DNA from: Leptospira paudalimensis
GTDB lineage: Bacteria > Spirochaetota > Leptospiria > Leptospirales > Leptospiraceae
Reading direction: 5' to 3'
Assembly: GCF_026151345.1 (NCBI RefSeq)
Contig: NZ_JAMQPR010000004.1
Coordinates: 1-48,686, forward strand
DNA length: 48,686 bases
The position numbers were made by a program, and so were the translations under genes. The notes below the pieces were generated by a model. That model was not told where the DNA came from and ran no database searches. It saw only the letters and a list, made by a program, of their open reading frames with translations. Shown in pieces: positions 18,031 through 27,029 of this stretch; the stretch's first letter is position 1; the number at the start of each line of letters is the position of its first letter.

Positions 18031-18100
18031 GGGCGCCATTTCCGGCTATACGCTCCAATCTTTGCCAAAGGCAAAGGATTTCCGCTGCTATCCGGGGCGC
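18031..18100 (-). ncRNA. Flavo-1-like structured RNA element upstream of recC
   Basis: Read on the minus strand it has GCGCC/GGCGC outer ends, the words GGATAGCAGCGGAAATCC and GATTGGAGCGTATAGCC, and a perfect central stem CTTTGCC/GGCAAAG. These words match my recollection of the Flavo-1 RNA motif known from Flavobacteria and spirochaetes. A diverged second copy spans the circle junction. It sits between the terminator of the S15-type gene and the recC start, so it may be a small RNA or part of the recC leader. Confidence 0.6.
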
Positions 18101-18106
18101 ACCTGT

Positions 18107-18145
18107 ATCGAAAAAAAATAAAAATGGGAGAGAAGGTCTCTCCCA
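18107..18145 (-). terminator. Intrinsic terminator of the S15-type hydrolase gene
   Basis: TGGGAGAG (18125-18132) and CTCTCCCA (18138-18145) form a perfect 8-bp stem with a 5-base loop. On the minus strand it is followed by TTTTTATTTTTTTT. It lies 36 bases past the stop of the hydrolase gene. Confidence 0.9.
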
Positions 18146-18180
18146 AATGTCCACCTAGCAAATACTAAGTGATCAGTAGT

Positions 18181-19905
18181 TTATTCACTTTCAAACTTAA
18201 GTGTGGATGCAGTGCTTGTGCTGTGTTTAAATGTTGTTGTGTAGAGTGAAATTGGTTTTGGAACCGCATACATTGGGTCTATGTTATCAATGGCTAAACC
18301 AATGCGAGATCCAGCAGGGAAGTCATGTGCGACTGCTTGGAGGTCTACATTTAGGTCTACGTCTTTTCCTTTTACATTGAAAAGCGTTGCTGTTCCATGG
18401 CTGATGAGTTTTCCCGTTCCCCAAAAGTCAACTTCATAGAGATAAACAACTACATGCGGTGCGTAGTCAGAACTATTGATACGACCTTTGTAGAATGTTC
18501 TCCCACGAAGTTTGAGTGGGGAAGATAAACTATCAGATAGATACACCATCGCATTTGTCCGATCAATTAAATTCACATTGGTTGTGACAGGAACAGAAAC
18601 GGCACCGTCCAAAATCTCTGATAAAAGAGGAACTCCTGTTGTCGCAATAGTTCCGCCAGATAGAATCGTATCATTTCCGTTACTTGTGTTTGCTGTTGAT
18701 GTGATTTTGCCAGGGCTGAATAAACCCATTGGTCGCAAATGGTAAGTCTTTTCAACTTTCGATGGGTTTGGCCAAGTGGAATAACTCACACGATCACTAG
18801 AAAAACGTTTTTGGATTGTCACTTTTGGTTTTGTCATGATTCCATTTTGGATTCCCTTTAACCAATAGTCAAACCAGTCATAGGCGTTCGTCCAAACATA
18901 ATTGTTAATTCCGAGAATCCCACCAATCTCTGCTGTTGCATGGATTCCATTGTTTAAATCCAGTTTTTTAGGAACAGTGAGTTGTTCGAAGTAGGGAAGG
19001 ATTTGGTTTGGTTGGAATAAATTATCTTGTGAGTTATTGGAAATGTAAACAGGTTTGCCAGATGCATTGAGCTCCGCTACAAAATTGTTAGGTGATCTTT
19101 CTCTTGCCCATGACAATACGGTAGCAACGTCTCTTGTATCCAATAGTTTTTGAAAATTCTCTGCAATGATTGGATCCATCCTTCCTGTGATATAACCTGC
19201 AGTCACAAGGAGGAGTCCCCAAACAAGTCTTGGCGTTTGGTTGCCATAAAGAGAATCAGGTAAACTTCCCCAACCACTCATAGCTACTGCAGTTTTGATC
19301 CTTGGTTCTTTGCTGAGTCCCAGTAATGAGATTCCAGCTCCATACGAAATTCCCGCAATACCGATGTTTGATGCATTCACTGGAGCATTCGCTAAAAGGA
19401 AATCGATTCCTTTGGATAAGTCTTCCATATCTTTCGGGCCTGCTACATTGATGAGTCCACCAGATGTTCCAAACCCTCTTGTGTTGTAACTAAAAACAAC
19501 GTAACCTTTTTTTGCGAGTTTCGCAGCAGGGACAATGTATTCGTATTCATTGAGTGCCCAGCTATTGACAAAGATAATCGCAGGGAATGGACCTGTACCT
19601 GATTTTGGGATGAATAAGTTCCCTGTGATTTTCACTCCGTCGTTCCCTAAAAACGAAATGTTATCGTTAAAGGAAAAACTTCCATCGTTTTCATTCTGGA
19701 ATGCCGTTTGGATGTCTCTTGTGTATGCGGCATTACTTTGTTGTAACATTTCTGGTGTTGCACTTGTGTTTTGTGATCCGCCATTTACCACCGACAAGAT
19801 GGCACTCGTTTCTTTTCCGTTTTGGTTTCCATTCCCCCCACACGCCACAAGTAGGAAGTTCCCTACGATGAGGAGGAGAGTGAGATAGTTTTTTTGCTTT
19901 TTCAT
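18181..19905 (-). CDS. Secreted CocE/S15 (X-Pro dipeptidyl-peptidase-like) hydrolase lipoprotein
   Basis: This 574-residue protein starts with a lipoprotein signal (LLIVGNFLLVACGG, Cys22). An S15/CocE alpha/beta-hydrolase domain follows (about 75-380), with the nucleophile elbow GISYGAG and the active-site His probably in NNGIHATAE. A C-terminal jelly-roll of the PepX_C type spans about 400-570. Such enzymes cleave Xaa-Pro peptides or small esters; here the location would be the periplasm or cell surface. It has its own terminator and faces a membrane AraC gene over a 170-bp gap holding two 23-bp direct repeats, so it is the likely target of that regulator. Confidence 0.85.
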   Translation of the reverse strand: MKKQKNYLTLLLIVGNFLLVACGGNGNQNGKETSAILSVVNGGSQNTSATPEMLQQSNAAYTRDIQTAFQNENDGSFSFNDNISFLGNDGVKITGNLFIPKSGTGPFPAIIFVNSWALNEYEYIVPAAKLAKKGYVVFSYNTRGFGTSGGLINVAGPKDMEDLSKGIDFLLANAPVNASNIGIAGISYGAGISLLGLSKEPRIKTAVAMSGWGSLPDSLYGNQTPRLVWGLLLVTAGYITGRMDPIIAENFQKLLDTRDVATVLSWARERSPNNFVAELNASGKPVYISNNSQDNLFQPNQILPYFEQLTVPKKLDLNNGIHATAEIGGILGINNYVWTNAYDWFDYWLKGIQNGIMTKPKVTIQKRFSSDRVSYSTWPNPSKVEKTYHLRPMGLFSPGKITSTANTSNGNDTILSGGTIATTGVPLLSEILDGAVSVPVTTNVNLIDRTNAMVYLSDSLSSPLKLRGRTFYKGRINSSDYAPHVVVYLYEVDFWGTGKLISHGTATLFNVKGKDVDLNVDLQAVAHDFPAGSRIGLAIDNIDPMYAVPKPISLYTTTFKHSTSTASTLKFESE

Positions 19906-19954
19906 AATTCGCCTCTGAATTGACTCAAAAATAACATAAAGAAGGGGTGTTTGC

Positions 19955-20009
19955 GTCTAAAATGGGAATCTTGGACGAAAAAGTAGGTCTAAAATGATAA
20001 TTTTGTACG
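19955..20009. promoter_or_regulatory. Paired direct repeats, candidate AraC-type operator
   Basis: Two 23-bp repeats at 19955-19977 and 19987-20009 share 19 bases: GTCTAAAATG, then AAT, TTG and ACG. Their starts are 32 bp apart, about three helical turns. The array sits 50-104 bp upstream of the hydrolase ATG and ahead of the divergent AraC gene. Two tandem direct repeats are the usual target of an AraC dimer. Confidence 0.6.
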
Positions 20010-20075
20010 TTTTATTCGGACACTCGCAATTCCAAACAGTTGACGAATCCGTGCATATTGTCCGACTTTTGTCGT

Positions 20076-21173
20076 ATGTCTGAATTTATGGGGTCTTGGC
20101 TCCAATTTGGTGCTTGGTATCATTTTGTTTTAGGAATCGGAATCCTCGTAAAAGAGAAAGGTTCCAAAGGGTTTCCCTTCGCAATGATTGCGGCTTTTTC
20201 TGGCGGGACACTTATCATTTACGCCTATAGATTGTTTGCTGGATTCGAATTTGAATTCCCACTCCTGAATCATGGGTATGTGCCCATCATCTATTTGATT
20301 CCAGGGAGTATGCAGTATACCATTGAACAGTTCTTAAGTACAGAACCAGTCCCTATCGGTAAGCTCAAACGATTGTACCCAACATTTGTTGTGATTGTAC
20401 TACTTGTTTCCTTACAAATCTTCTATCCGCAATCGTTAGAACAATCCATGAATGATAGTTTTACCGGACTTCCCTTTTCCATTCCGGAATATTTTGCCTT
20501 ACTTGGTTGTTTGTATTGGGTAATCAGTTTCTTATGGATGATTTACCAGTATCGACATATCCTTTACAACAATCCAAATGAGGAAGCAAAACTTGGTGTT
20601 CGGGTTTTGGGGATGATCTTAAAAGGAAACATAACATTCGCTAGTTTTATTTTTGTAAGCACTTTATTTCGTTGGAACTCAGGGATTTATTTTACAGCAG
20701 GGATCGCCACACTCATGGCAGTCTTTGCCTTTATTGGAACGGAAATCAATCATGAGTTGTTTAAAGATATTTTACCAGGCCTACGGCAATCCTATCGCAC
20801 TTCTAGAATCCTAAATCTCAATTTAGAAAAATTACAACAAGACATAGACCATTTGCTAAAACAAGAATTCGTTTACCGAGAAGAAACGATCAATTTATCC
20901 AATCTATCGGAACGATTAGGGATTAAGGACTACCAATTGAGTGAGTACATCAATGCGTATTTAGGAATGAACTTCAATCGATTGGTGAATGAATACCGAA
21001 TTGCAGAAGTTTGCAAAATGATCGAACAAAACCCAAAGGTCAATTTGTTGTCACTTGCGTACCAAGTTGGGTTCAATTCAAAAGCAAACTTTAATGTAGC
21101 TTTTAAGTCATTGAAGAAAATGTCGCCGAGTGATTATGCGAAGTTAGTGGGAAAAGGAGAGAGGAGAAGGTAG
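20076..21173 (+). CDS. Membrane-bound AraC-family regulator
   Basis: This protein of about 365 residues has an N-terminal membrane half with about seven hydrophobic helices (residues about 5-220) and a cytoplasmic C-terminal AraC HTH domain (about 265-360). The HTH domain reads INLSNLSERLGIKDYQLSEYIN and then LLSLAYQVGFNSKANFNVAFKSLKKMSPSDY, both sub-domains intact. It resembles AraC proteins that sense a signal in the membrane. The start is uncertain: TTG at 20040, ATG at 20076 and ATG at 20088 are all possible and none has a good ribosome site. It probably controls the divergent S15-type hydrolase through the adjacent direct repeats. Confidence 0.88.
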   Translation: MSEFMGSWLQFGAWYHFVLGIGILVKEKGSKGFPFAMIAAFSGGTLIIYAYRLFAGFEFEFPLLNHGYVPIIYLIPGSMQYTIEQFLSTEPVPIGKLKRLYPTFVVIVLLVSLQIFYPQSLEQSMNDSFTGLPFSIPEYFALLGCLYWVISFLWMIYQYRHILYNNPNEEAKLGVRVLGMILKGNITFASFIFVSTLFRWNSGIYFTAGIATLMAVFAFIGTEINHELFKDILPGLRQSYRTSRILNLNLEKLQQDIDHLLKQEFVYREETINLSNLSERLGIKDYQLSEYINAYLGMNFNRLVNEYRIAEVCKMIEQNPKVNLLSLAYQVGFNSKANFNVAFKSLKKMSPSDYAKLVGKGERRR

Positions 21174-21204
21174 GAGGAGGGGGAGCATCTTCTTCCTTTT
21201 TTTC
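21173..21204 (+). terminator. Intrinsic terminator after the AraC gene
   Basis: GGAGGAGG (21173-21180) can pair with CTTCTTCC (21189-21196), using two G-U pairs, around an 8-base loop, followed by TTTTTTTC. It begins at the stop codon of the AraC gene. Confidence 0.6.
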
Positions 21205-21464
21205 TTAAATTTCAAAATTGATTCCGTGAATCTCATTCTGTTTCGGTTCAGGTTTCTGATGTTATTTCATTCCAAACTTCTTTAAAACAAAGCTTTTCAA
21301 CGATTCTGATTCATTTCTCCCGAATCCAGATCTGAATTTTTTACAACCCAATCTCTTTTTTGTCCTAGGTAACACTTATATTCTGTTCTGTTTGCCAATG
21401 AATCCAACCGTTACTTTTTTCCAAAAATTGTGACACTTTCTCCGTTGGCCTTACATCCATTTGT

Positions 21465-22376
21465 ATGAAACAGAACAAATCAAAGGAAATTATTAAAAGT
21501 ATTACAAAGGATGTGATGGAGGCGATCCAGTCAGGCAGTCTTCAGAAGTGGGTCAAACCTTGGCGGAGTTTTGGATTTCCAATGAATGCATATACATACA
21601 AGTACTATGGTTTACTGAATACCTTTTGGCTCACCAATGACTTAGTGAAGTTCGGGTTTACTTATCCCGTTTGGGCCACTGAGTGCCAATGGAAAAAACT
21701 CGGTTATTCATTGAAAGCAGGGGAATCGACAAAAACAGAAGTTTTATACCCTTGTCATGTTCAAATTCCAATCATTCCCAAAAAGAAATCTGCAGTTGAA
21801 GGTGGCGACGATGAACAAGAAGAAACTGAAATCAAATATAAATCTTGTTTGGTGCATAAGGCATATCCTGTTTTAAACATTGCTCAGGTGAATGTTCCTG
21901 ATAGTGAATATCATTTGTTTGTAAAGATGACGGTTCAAAATGCTCCCGAAAGCGTTTCTCATTTTGTGAAATCGATCAAACATAAGATGGAAGAGATCGA
22001 AAATGATCGAGCAGCATATGTTTTCCGATCGGATACCATTTGGATGCCAAAAAAAGAATTTTTCAATACCGAGGCTGACTACTGGACTACCTACTTACAT
22101 GAGTTAGGTCATTGGACTGGAGCTTTTCACAGATTGAATCGAGATTTATCTGATGGTCTTCGGAATTATGCTTTTGAAGAATTAGTCGCGGAACTTTGTT
22201 CGGCGATCTTTGCTGGCGAATTTGGATTTAGCGGAGACTTGCAGCATAAAGAATACATTGGGTCTTGGCTTAGGATCTTGGAAAACAATCCACGAGCGAT
22301 TGTTAAAGCAGGATATCTTGCCATGGAAGCTGTGGAATATTTGAAGAAGGAAGCGAATAAAGGGGTGGGGGGATGA
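21465..22376 (+). CDS. ArdC-like antirestriction protein with zincin domain
   Basis: This 303-residue protein has the ArdC arrangement. An N-terminal single-stranded-DNA-binding domain (about 1-160) carries the WVKPWRSFGFPMNAYT and YWLTNDL-type signatures. A C-terminal zincin-like metallopeptidase domain has HELGHWTGAFHRLNRDL (about 210-226) and FEELVAELCSAIFAGEFG. ArdC proteins protect incoming plasmid DNA from restriction and are typical of conjugative or mobilisable elements. No relaxase or type IV secretion gene is in the window, so this may be a relic of past transfer. A 291-bp upstream gap holds only the AraC terminator; no other gene was seen there. Confidence 0.88.
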   Translation: MKQNKSKEIIKSITKDVMEAIQSGSLQKWVKPWRSFGFPMNAYTYKYYGLLNTFWLTNDLVKFGFTYPVWATECQWKKLGYSLKAGESTKTEVLYPCHVQIPIIPKKKSAVEGGDDEQEETEIKYKSCLVHKAYPVLNIAQVNVPDSEYHLFVKMTVQNAPESVSHFVKSIKHKMEEIENDRAAYVFRSDTIWMPKKEFFNTEADYWTTYLHELGHWTGAFHRLNRDLSDGLRNYAFEELVAELCSAIFAGEFGFSGDLQHKEYIGSWLRILENNPRAIVKAGYLAMEAVEYLKKEANKGVGG

Positions 22377-22508
22377 TTTGTTTAGAGAGAGTGCATGAGA
22401 AAGATTTTTAATGAGAATCAATTGGTAGAATATTTGTTGAGAATTAAGTTAATTTATCCTACCTAACCTATATACTGAAAAAATGAAGGATTTTGAAACT
22501 TTTATTAA

Positions 22509-23744
22509 ATGAAAAAACTTCGATTTTTTCATTTAATTCTTTTTCTTGCGATCATTTGCCAATGTACCGCAAGTGCTCAAAAGAAAAATTAGGCAAAATC
22601 ATCCTCTCAATCCAAAACCAACATCAATTTAGATCGAGAATGGAATAACGAATATATTGATAAACACGCACTTTCAATACCACGAGAAGTTGAAACCGAT
22701 TTAGATTCGCTTGCATATCATTTAACTTATTCTTTTGTAACGGAACGAGCGAAAGCACGTGCTATTTTTCGGTGGATATCGCAGAACATTCGATATGATT
22801 GGTATGCTCTTCAATCTGGAACTTATTTGAAGAATCCGATGGACGCATCACATGTTTTGGAAACAAAGCTAACAGTTTGTGAAGGTTATGCAAATCTTTT
22901 CAATGAACTTGCAGCAAGATCTGGCTTAGAAAGTGTAAAAGTTATTGGTCATGGAAAAGGTTTTGGTTATGATCCGAATAAACCACTCGGAAGCAACAAT
23001 CATGCGTGGAATGCAGTGAAAATTGGAGGACAATGGAAACTTATCGATGTAACTTGGGCGTCTGGTGGAGATACAATCTTACAAGATCAAAAACAGTTTA
23101 ATGACTTTTATTTCTTAACACCTCCTGAATATTTTATTAATGATCATTTACCAGCTAATTCTAAATGGCAATTGTTAGACAAAGCGATATCAAAATCTGA
23201 ATTTCACAGAACAGTTAGGAAAAGCAGTGAGTATTTCAAATTTGGAATTAATAATATTAATTATAATCAAAATATAATTCGAGGTGAAGCAATCATATCG
23301 ATTTTCTTTGATACAACTGAAAACCTAGAAATTCATGCAAAGTTGAATCAATCCGATAAATATTACTTTGTATCAAAGATTAAAAATAGTTATGGAATCT
23401 ATGTTACTTCTCCAGGAAAAGGAACCTATTCGCTACAACTATATGCGAAATATGCAAATGAGAAAGGAGGTTTGCCTTTTCTTTTGGAATATAAGGTCGT
23501 CTTTAGTGGGGGCAATCCTTTTAATCAGTTTGTTACCATATATTCCGGTAACCATATAATCCATGATCCTATCCTAAAGTTTTTGAACGCCAATCAGATG
23601 TATGATTTTCAATTCACAGTTCCTGGTGTGAATCGGATCGCCTTTGTAGATGGGAATGGTAAATGGACTTATTATTTGAATCGAGATAATAATGATTTTT
23701 ATATTCGTAACTATTTTCCAAAAGGAAAATTAACAATCAAATAG
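22509..23744 (+). pseudogene. Transglutaminase-like lipoprotein gene interrupted by an in-frame TAG
   Basis: From the ATG at 22509 the frame gives a lipoprotein signal (FLAIICQC) and stops at TAG (22590-22592) after 27 codons. The same frame then runs open without a gap to 23744. The continuation carries the transglutaminase-like core: ARAIFRWISQNIRYDW, the catalytic Cys in TVCEGYANLF and the His in NNHAWNAVKIGGQWKLIDVTW. The C-terminal half is a beta-rich region. With one sense codon in place of TAG the protein would be 411 residues. Downstream re-initiation at TTG 22827 would lack the export signal. Simple inactivation is most likely; readthrough is possible. It lies beside transposase debris. 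Confidence 0.82.
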
Positions 23745-23800
23745 ATGTTGGTAATGATCGCTGGCCAACGATTGCAGAATATTATATGAAATGAGAATAA

Positions 23801-24253
23801 AATTTTCATCAAATTTATGGTCGTCATGAAAGAATGCACAGAACTCTTAAAGAAGAAACGGCTCTTCCTCCAAAATAAAGTTTAAATGCCCAACAGAGAG
23901 CCTTTGATAACTTTTGCGATGAGTTTAATAATATACGTCCTCATGAAGCTTTGGATTTCTTAACTCCTTCCAAAGTATACAAACCATCCATACGTGAGTT
24001 TCCCAAAAAGATTCTGGAAGTCGCTTATCCAACTCATATTATCACTTATAAAGTTCATGAAAGTGGTTTTGCTCAATATGGATCCCATCGTATCTTCTTT
24101 GGAAATCCTTTTATTGAAGAGGTGGTTGGCTTTGAAGAGGTCTCTGACAGGCATTGTGGTCTTTATTTTGCGAACGCAATCCTTGGAATTTTAGATTTGT
24201 ATACGAGTAAAGTGTTGAAATACCAGAGGTTGTTGTATAGAATTGACGAGTAA
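23801..24253 (+). pseudogene. IS481-family transposase remnant (C-terminal part)
   Basis: In one frame the text reads GRHERMHRTLKEETALPPK, a TAA stop, then SLNAQQRAFDNFCDEFNNIRPHEAL (split around conserved residues), DFLTPSKVYKPSIREFP and so on to 24253. This is the rve_3 end of an IS481-type DDE transposase, including the final catalytic Glu in the GRHERMH helix. The N-terminal domain and the first two catalytic Asp residues are missing, and one stop is present, so it is inactive. The bases after the stop (24253-24296) contain GTGTCACCTATGTG and GTGTTACCGATGTG, like IS481 end repeats. Confidence 0.85.
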
Positions 24254-24696
24254 AAGTGTCACCTATGTGAGTGATCTAAAGTGTTACCGATGTGCCTCTC
24301 TGCACACCAGCTATCATATGTAATGCGACATAATATACATTATCGCACGTAGTATACTGCATCAAAATAGATAGTATTCCAAATTAAAATAATGCTTCAA
24401 AAGTAAAAGTATTCGAAGTAAAGTTTACCTCTTCATGGTTGATGACCATTCAAACACTCGAAGGGATGTTCAAAATGGTGCTTACTTTGGACGAAAGACA
24501 TGCAATCATTAAGATACTCTAAAACCAATGCAGCACCCTAAGAAATTCAAACTATCTGAAGTGATCCTCTGCGATGTATTTGGAATCAAAATTCGACAAA
24601 TTCGACAGGAAACGAGGGTGTATTGTCGAATTTTAGAGATAGATTTTCCTCCCTAATCAATATTAGGTGCTGGAAACGCTGTACGCAAAAACAAAA
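24254..24696. other. Non-coding debris between IS481 remnant and HEAT-like gene
   Basis: No gene was found in this 443-bp stretch. It starts with an IS481-like end (24253-24296) and contains GCGACATAAT/ATTATCGC near 24322-24343. A perfect 12-bp inverted repeat AAAATTCGACAA/TTGTCGAATTTT (24588-24599/24623-24634) lies 63 bases past the stop of the minus-strand gene at 24697. The last could be its terminator or an element end. Confidence 0.5.
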
Positions 24697-25218
24697 TCAG
24701 TTTCGATTCATTTGTTTTAACTTGTTTAGATCAATTTGGTTCGGTTTTGGATTCAGATTTGTTTTCTTCGTATTCTTTGCTACTGTTCCTAACTCTTTGT
24801 CGGATTCAAACTTCTTGATGAATTGAGTTTGTCTGTTTGGATCAATTTTGGAAAACCTTGAATAGGTGTGGATGGCAAGTTTTCGAAGATGAGAGTTTTC
24901 ATGGCTGTCTTCAATGGTTTTTTCAAGAGCACCTTGGCTTGTAGGATTCTGGTACAATTCCATTAAACGAATCGCTCTTGCACGGATGAAAACATAGTTA
25001 TCTTTGGATTGTGCAATTTGAATCAAATAAGGCAAAGGAACATCTGTCACTTTTCCAATTCTTTCTTTGTAAACCTCACCTTCTTCTTGGTGGTGAGAGT
25101 TCGAAAGAATCTCTTTGATCTTTTGGTATGTTTGGAGATCTAAATCGTCTGCACTGATTGGAAACATTACAAAGATACAGAGACTTAAAATGATGAATGA
25201 GAATCGAACTTGTTTCAT
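24697..25218 (-). CDS. Exported HEAT-repeat-like protein
   Basis: This 173-residue protein has an N-terminal signal (FSFIILSLCIFVMFPISA) with likely cleavage after SADD. Helical repeats follow: PYLIQIAQSKDNYVFIRARAIRLMELY and ALEKTIEDSHENSHLRKLAIHTYSRF, which look like HEAT/PBS-lyase-type repeats. The tail is Lys/Asn-rich. Its ATG directly abuts the TAA of the metalloprotease gene upstream, so the two form an operon. A scaffold or inhibitor role in the periplasm is possible; nothing more can be read. Confidence 0.75.
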   Translation of the reverse strand: MKQVRFSFIILSLCIFVMFPISADDLDLQTYQKIKEILSNSHHQEEGEVYKERIGKVTDVPLPYLIQIAQSKDNYVFIRARAIRLMELYQNPTSQGALEKTIEDSHENSHLRKLAIHTYSRFSKIDPNRQTQFIKKFESDKELGTVAKNTKKTNLNPKPNQIDLNKLKQMNRN

Positions 25219-26583
25219 TTAATATACCAAAGGATTCAATCTAAGAATCCATCCTTGTTCCGCCGTGATTTCTCCTTGTGTGAAACCAACTGCTCCAGAC
25301 CAAAACATCATATTTCGCCCGCCTGAATTTGTTCCACTTCCCCCCAAACATTCATTTAAATCGATAATTCCATTGAAATTGATGTCATTGGAAATACTGC
25401 ATGTAGGTGTGTCTCTGAGTGGATCTCTATCGGCAATAGATCCACTATCTCCATACGCTTCTGTGACATGCCAAAGTCCTAAGAAGTGTCCTGCTTCATG
25501 AGATAAGGTTTCACCGAGCAATACTTGTTCATCGTAAGTCAAGAGTTCTCCAGGATTGGAATACAATCGATGTGCATCGACAAAGACAACAATCCCTGAT
25601 TGTTTGGTTCCGAGAAGTGTCGCAGGACCTGGAATCCCACCTGACACACCAAGTACGCCACCATATTGGATTTCCTCTCTGACGATAAAAACATTGAGAG
25701 CATTCTGTTTGCCCACATAACTCGTTGTTTGAAACAATCCACCTAGACTCCCTGGAAATCCAGTCTCGGTTCCAAGATCAACAATCAAATCATAACCAGG
25801 TAACTGTGCTGACATCACGGACACATTGAGTTTGATTCTGACGGAAGACTTTGCATAATTTTCTTTCCATCGATTCAAGGCAACTTCAATAGCTTGTTCT
25901 GTTTGGATTGGGTATGCTGCTCCATTCACAAAGATTAGATTAACATTCAATTTTTTTTCTGAGTTCCAGAATTGGTTTAAACCACTCATAGAACTGAGGG
26001 CGGTTGAAGTTTGAAAATTGGATTCATCAATGTCCAATTTACGACAGGAATTCACGAAGGTGACCTTCGCACCTGCAGGATTTTCGAAATTAAAATCAAC
26101 TCCCAATGGTTGAGAAATGTCTACCGTATTGGAAATGGAAACGGCAGGACTTGTTGCATACGAAGTATCCTTTGCATAAGGTAACATTGAAGTATGGGTA
26201 TTATAACCAATATAAGTTGCTACGTCTTTATTCAAAAAGCCAGTGCTAGGATTATTTCGATCCAAATACCATAGAGGGAATACTCCACCTGGAAGTGAGT
26301 CAGCATTTTCTAATATGACTTGGACCATTGGACGTACTTTGTTCAAAGTAACCGGATAAATTGAGGTATATTGGAATAGATCTCCATTGGGAGACCAAGC
26401 ACCAATGGGAATGGGTTGTATCGTTTCCTTTGTCGTACACGGGCCAGTGCTAGAATTGAATAAGGAGTTTATGAGAAGGAATGACAGAACATTGTCAGGG
26501 ATACCTGAGTCGGCTTTCTTTTTGACACAATCACCTAGAAAAAGAAGGATAGGTAAAAGAATTAGGATATTGTACTTTCGCAT
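25219..26583 (-). CDS. Secreted M43-like zinc metalloprotease lipoprotein
   Basis: This 454-residue protein has a lipoprotein signal (LLFLGDC). The metzincin zinc site is HEAGHFLGLWH, followed by the pappalysin-type pattern RDTPTC...C...NMMFWSGAVGFTQGE, with the Met-turn in NMMFW. This is the layout of M43 proteases that cleave extracellular proteins. The N-terminal about 230 residues are an unassigned beta-rich region. It is the first gene of a two-gene operon with the HEAT-like protein. Leptospires carry pappalysin-like secreted proteases, but here the substrate is unknown. Confidence 0.82.
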   Translation of the reverse strand: MRKYNILILLPILLFLGDCVKKKADSGIPDNVLSFLLINSLFNSSTGPCTTKETIQPIPIGAWSPNGDLFQYTSIYPVTLNKVRPMVQVILENADSLPGGVFPLWYLDRNNPSTGFLNKDVATYIGYNTHTSMLPYAKDTSYATSPAVSISNTVDISQPLGVDFNFENPAGAKVTFVNSCRKLDIDESNFQTSTALSSMSGLNQFWNSEKKLNVNLIFVNGAAYPIQTEQAIEVALNRWKENYAKSSVRIKLNVSVMSAQLPGYDLIVDLGTETGFPGSLGGLFQTTSYVGKQNALNVFIVREEIQYGGVLGVSGGIPGPATLLGTKQSGIVVFVDAHRLYSNPGELLTYDEQVLLGETLSHEAGHFLGLWHVTEAYGDSGSIADRDPLRDTPTCSISNDINFNGIIDLNECLGGSGTNSGGRNMMFWSGAVGFTQGEITAEQGWILRLNPLVY

Positions 26584-26691
26584 ATATAATTCAACAATTC
26601 AAATCGTTGGATTTTTCTTAAATATTCAATTCTTTTAATCTGAAAAGAATTTTTTTGCCATATATCGGCTGTTCCACGGATTAGATTCAAA

Positions 26692-26919
26692 ATGAAAATT
26701 TCAGTGAAAGTGAAAGCAAACCAAAAGACTCAAAGCCTGGAATTTCAATCCGAGAAGGAATGCATTGCAAAATTAAAATCCTTGCCAATCAAAGGCAAAG
26801 CCAATCAAGAATTAGTTGGTCTTCTATCAAAACATTTCGGAGTCACAAAAAAGGATATCGAAATCATTTCCGGCCATGTTTCCAACATAAAAATCGTGGA
26901 AATCTCTAATTTGGATTGA
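26692..26919 (+). CDS. DUF167/YggU-family small protein
   Basis: This 75-residue protein matches the family core: MKISVKVKANQKTQ at the start, then LPIKGKANQELVGLLSKHFGV and KDIEIISGHVSNIKIVEI. The P-x-x-GKAN-x-x-L motif is diagnostic. The biochemical function of the family is unknown. It lies alone between a divergent protease gene and the ABC export operon. Confidence 0.88.
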   Translation: MKISVKVKANQKTQSLEFQSEKECIAKLKSLPIKGKANQELVGLLSKHFGVTKKDIEIISGHVSNIKIVEISNLD

Positions 26920-27029
26920 TAAGTATCAATTACCTACTCCTATTACGTTTCAGTTTTTCTGTTCACAGGATTGTTATAAAAGAGTAATCTGTACAAATTG
27001 ACAATCCACTCGATTTCTGGAAACATAAG

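Noticed and set aside
17949..18161. 70-codon minus-strand frame upstream of recC
   Set aside because: It is made of the terminator and the Flavo-1-like element and has no protein features.
24322..24343. GCGACATAAT/ATTATCGC as a regulatory operator
   Set aside because: It lies in non-coding debris with no nearby promoter or gene start, and the arms are imperfect.
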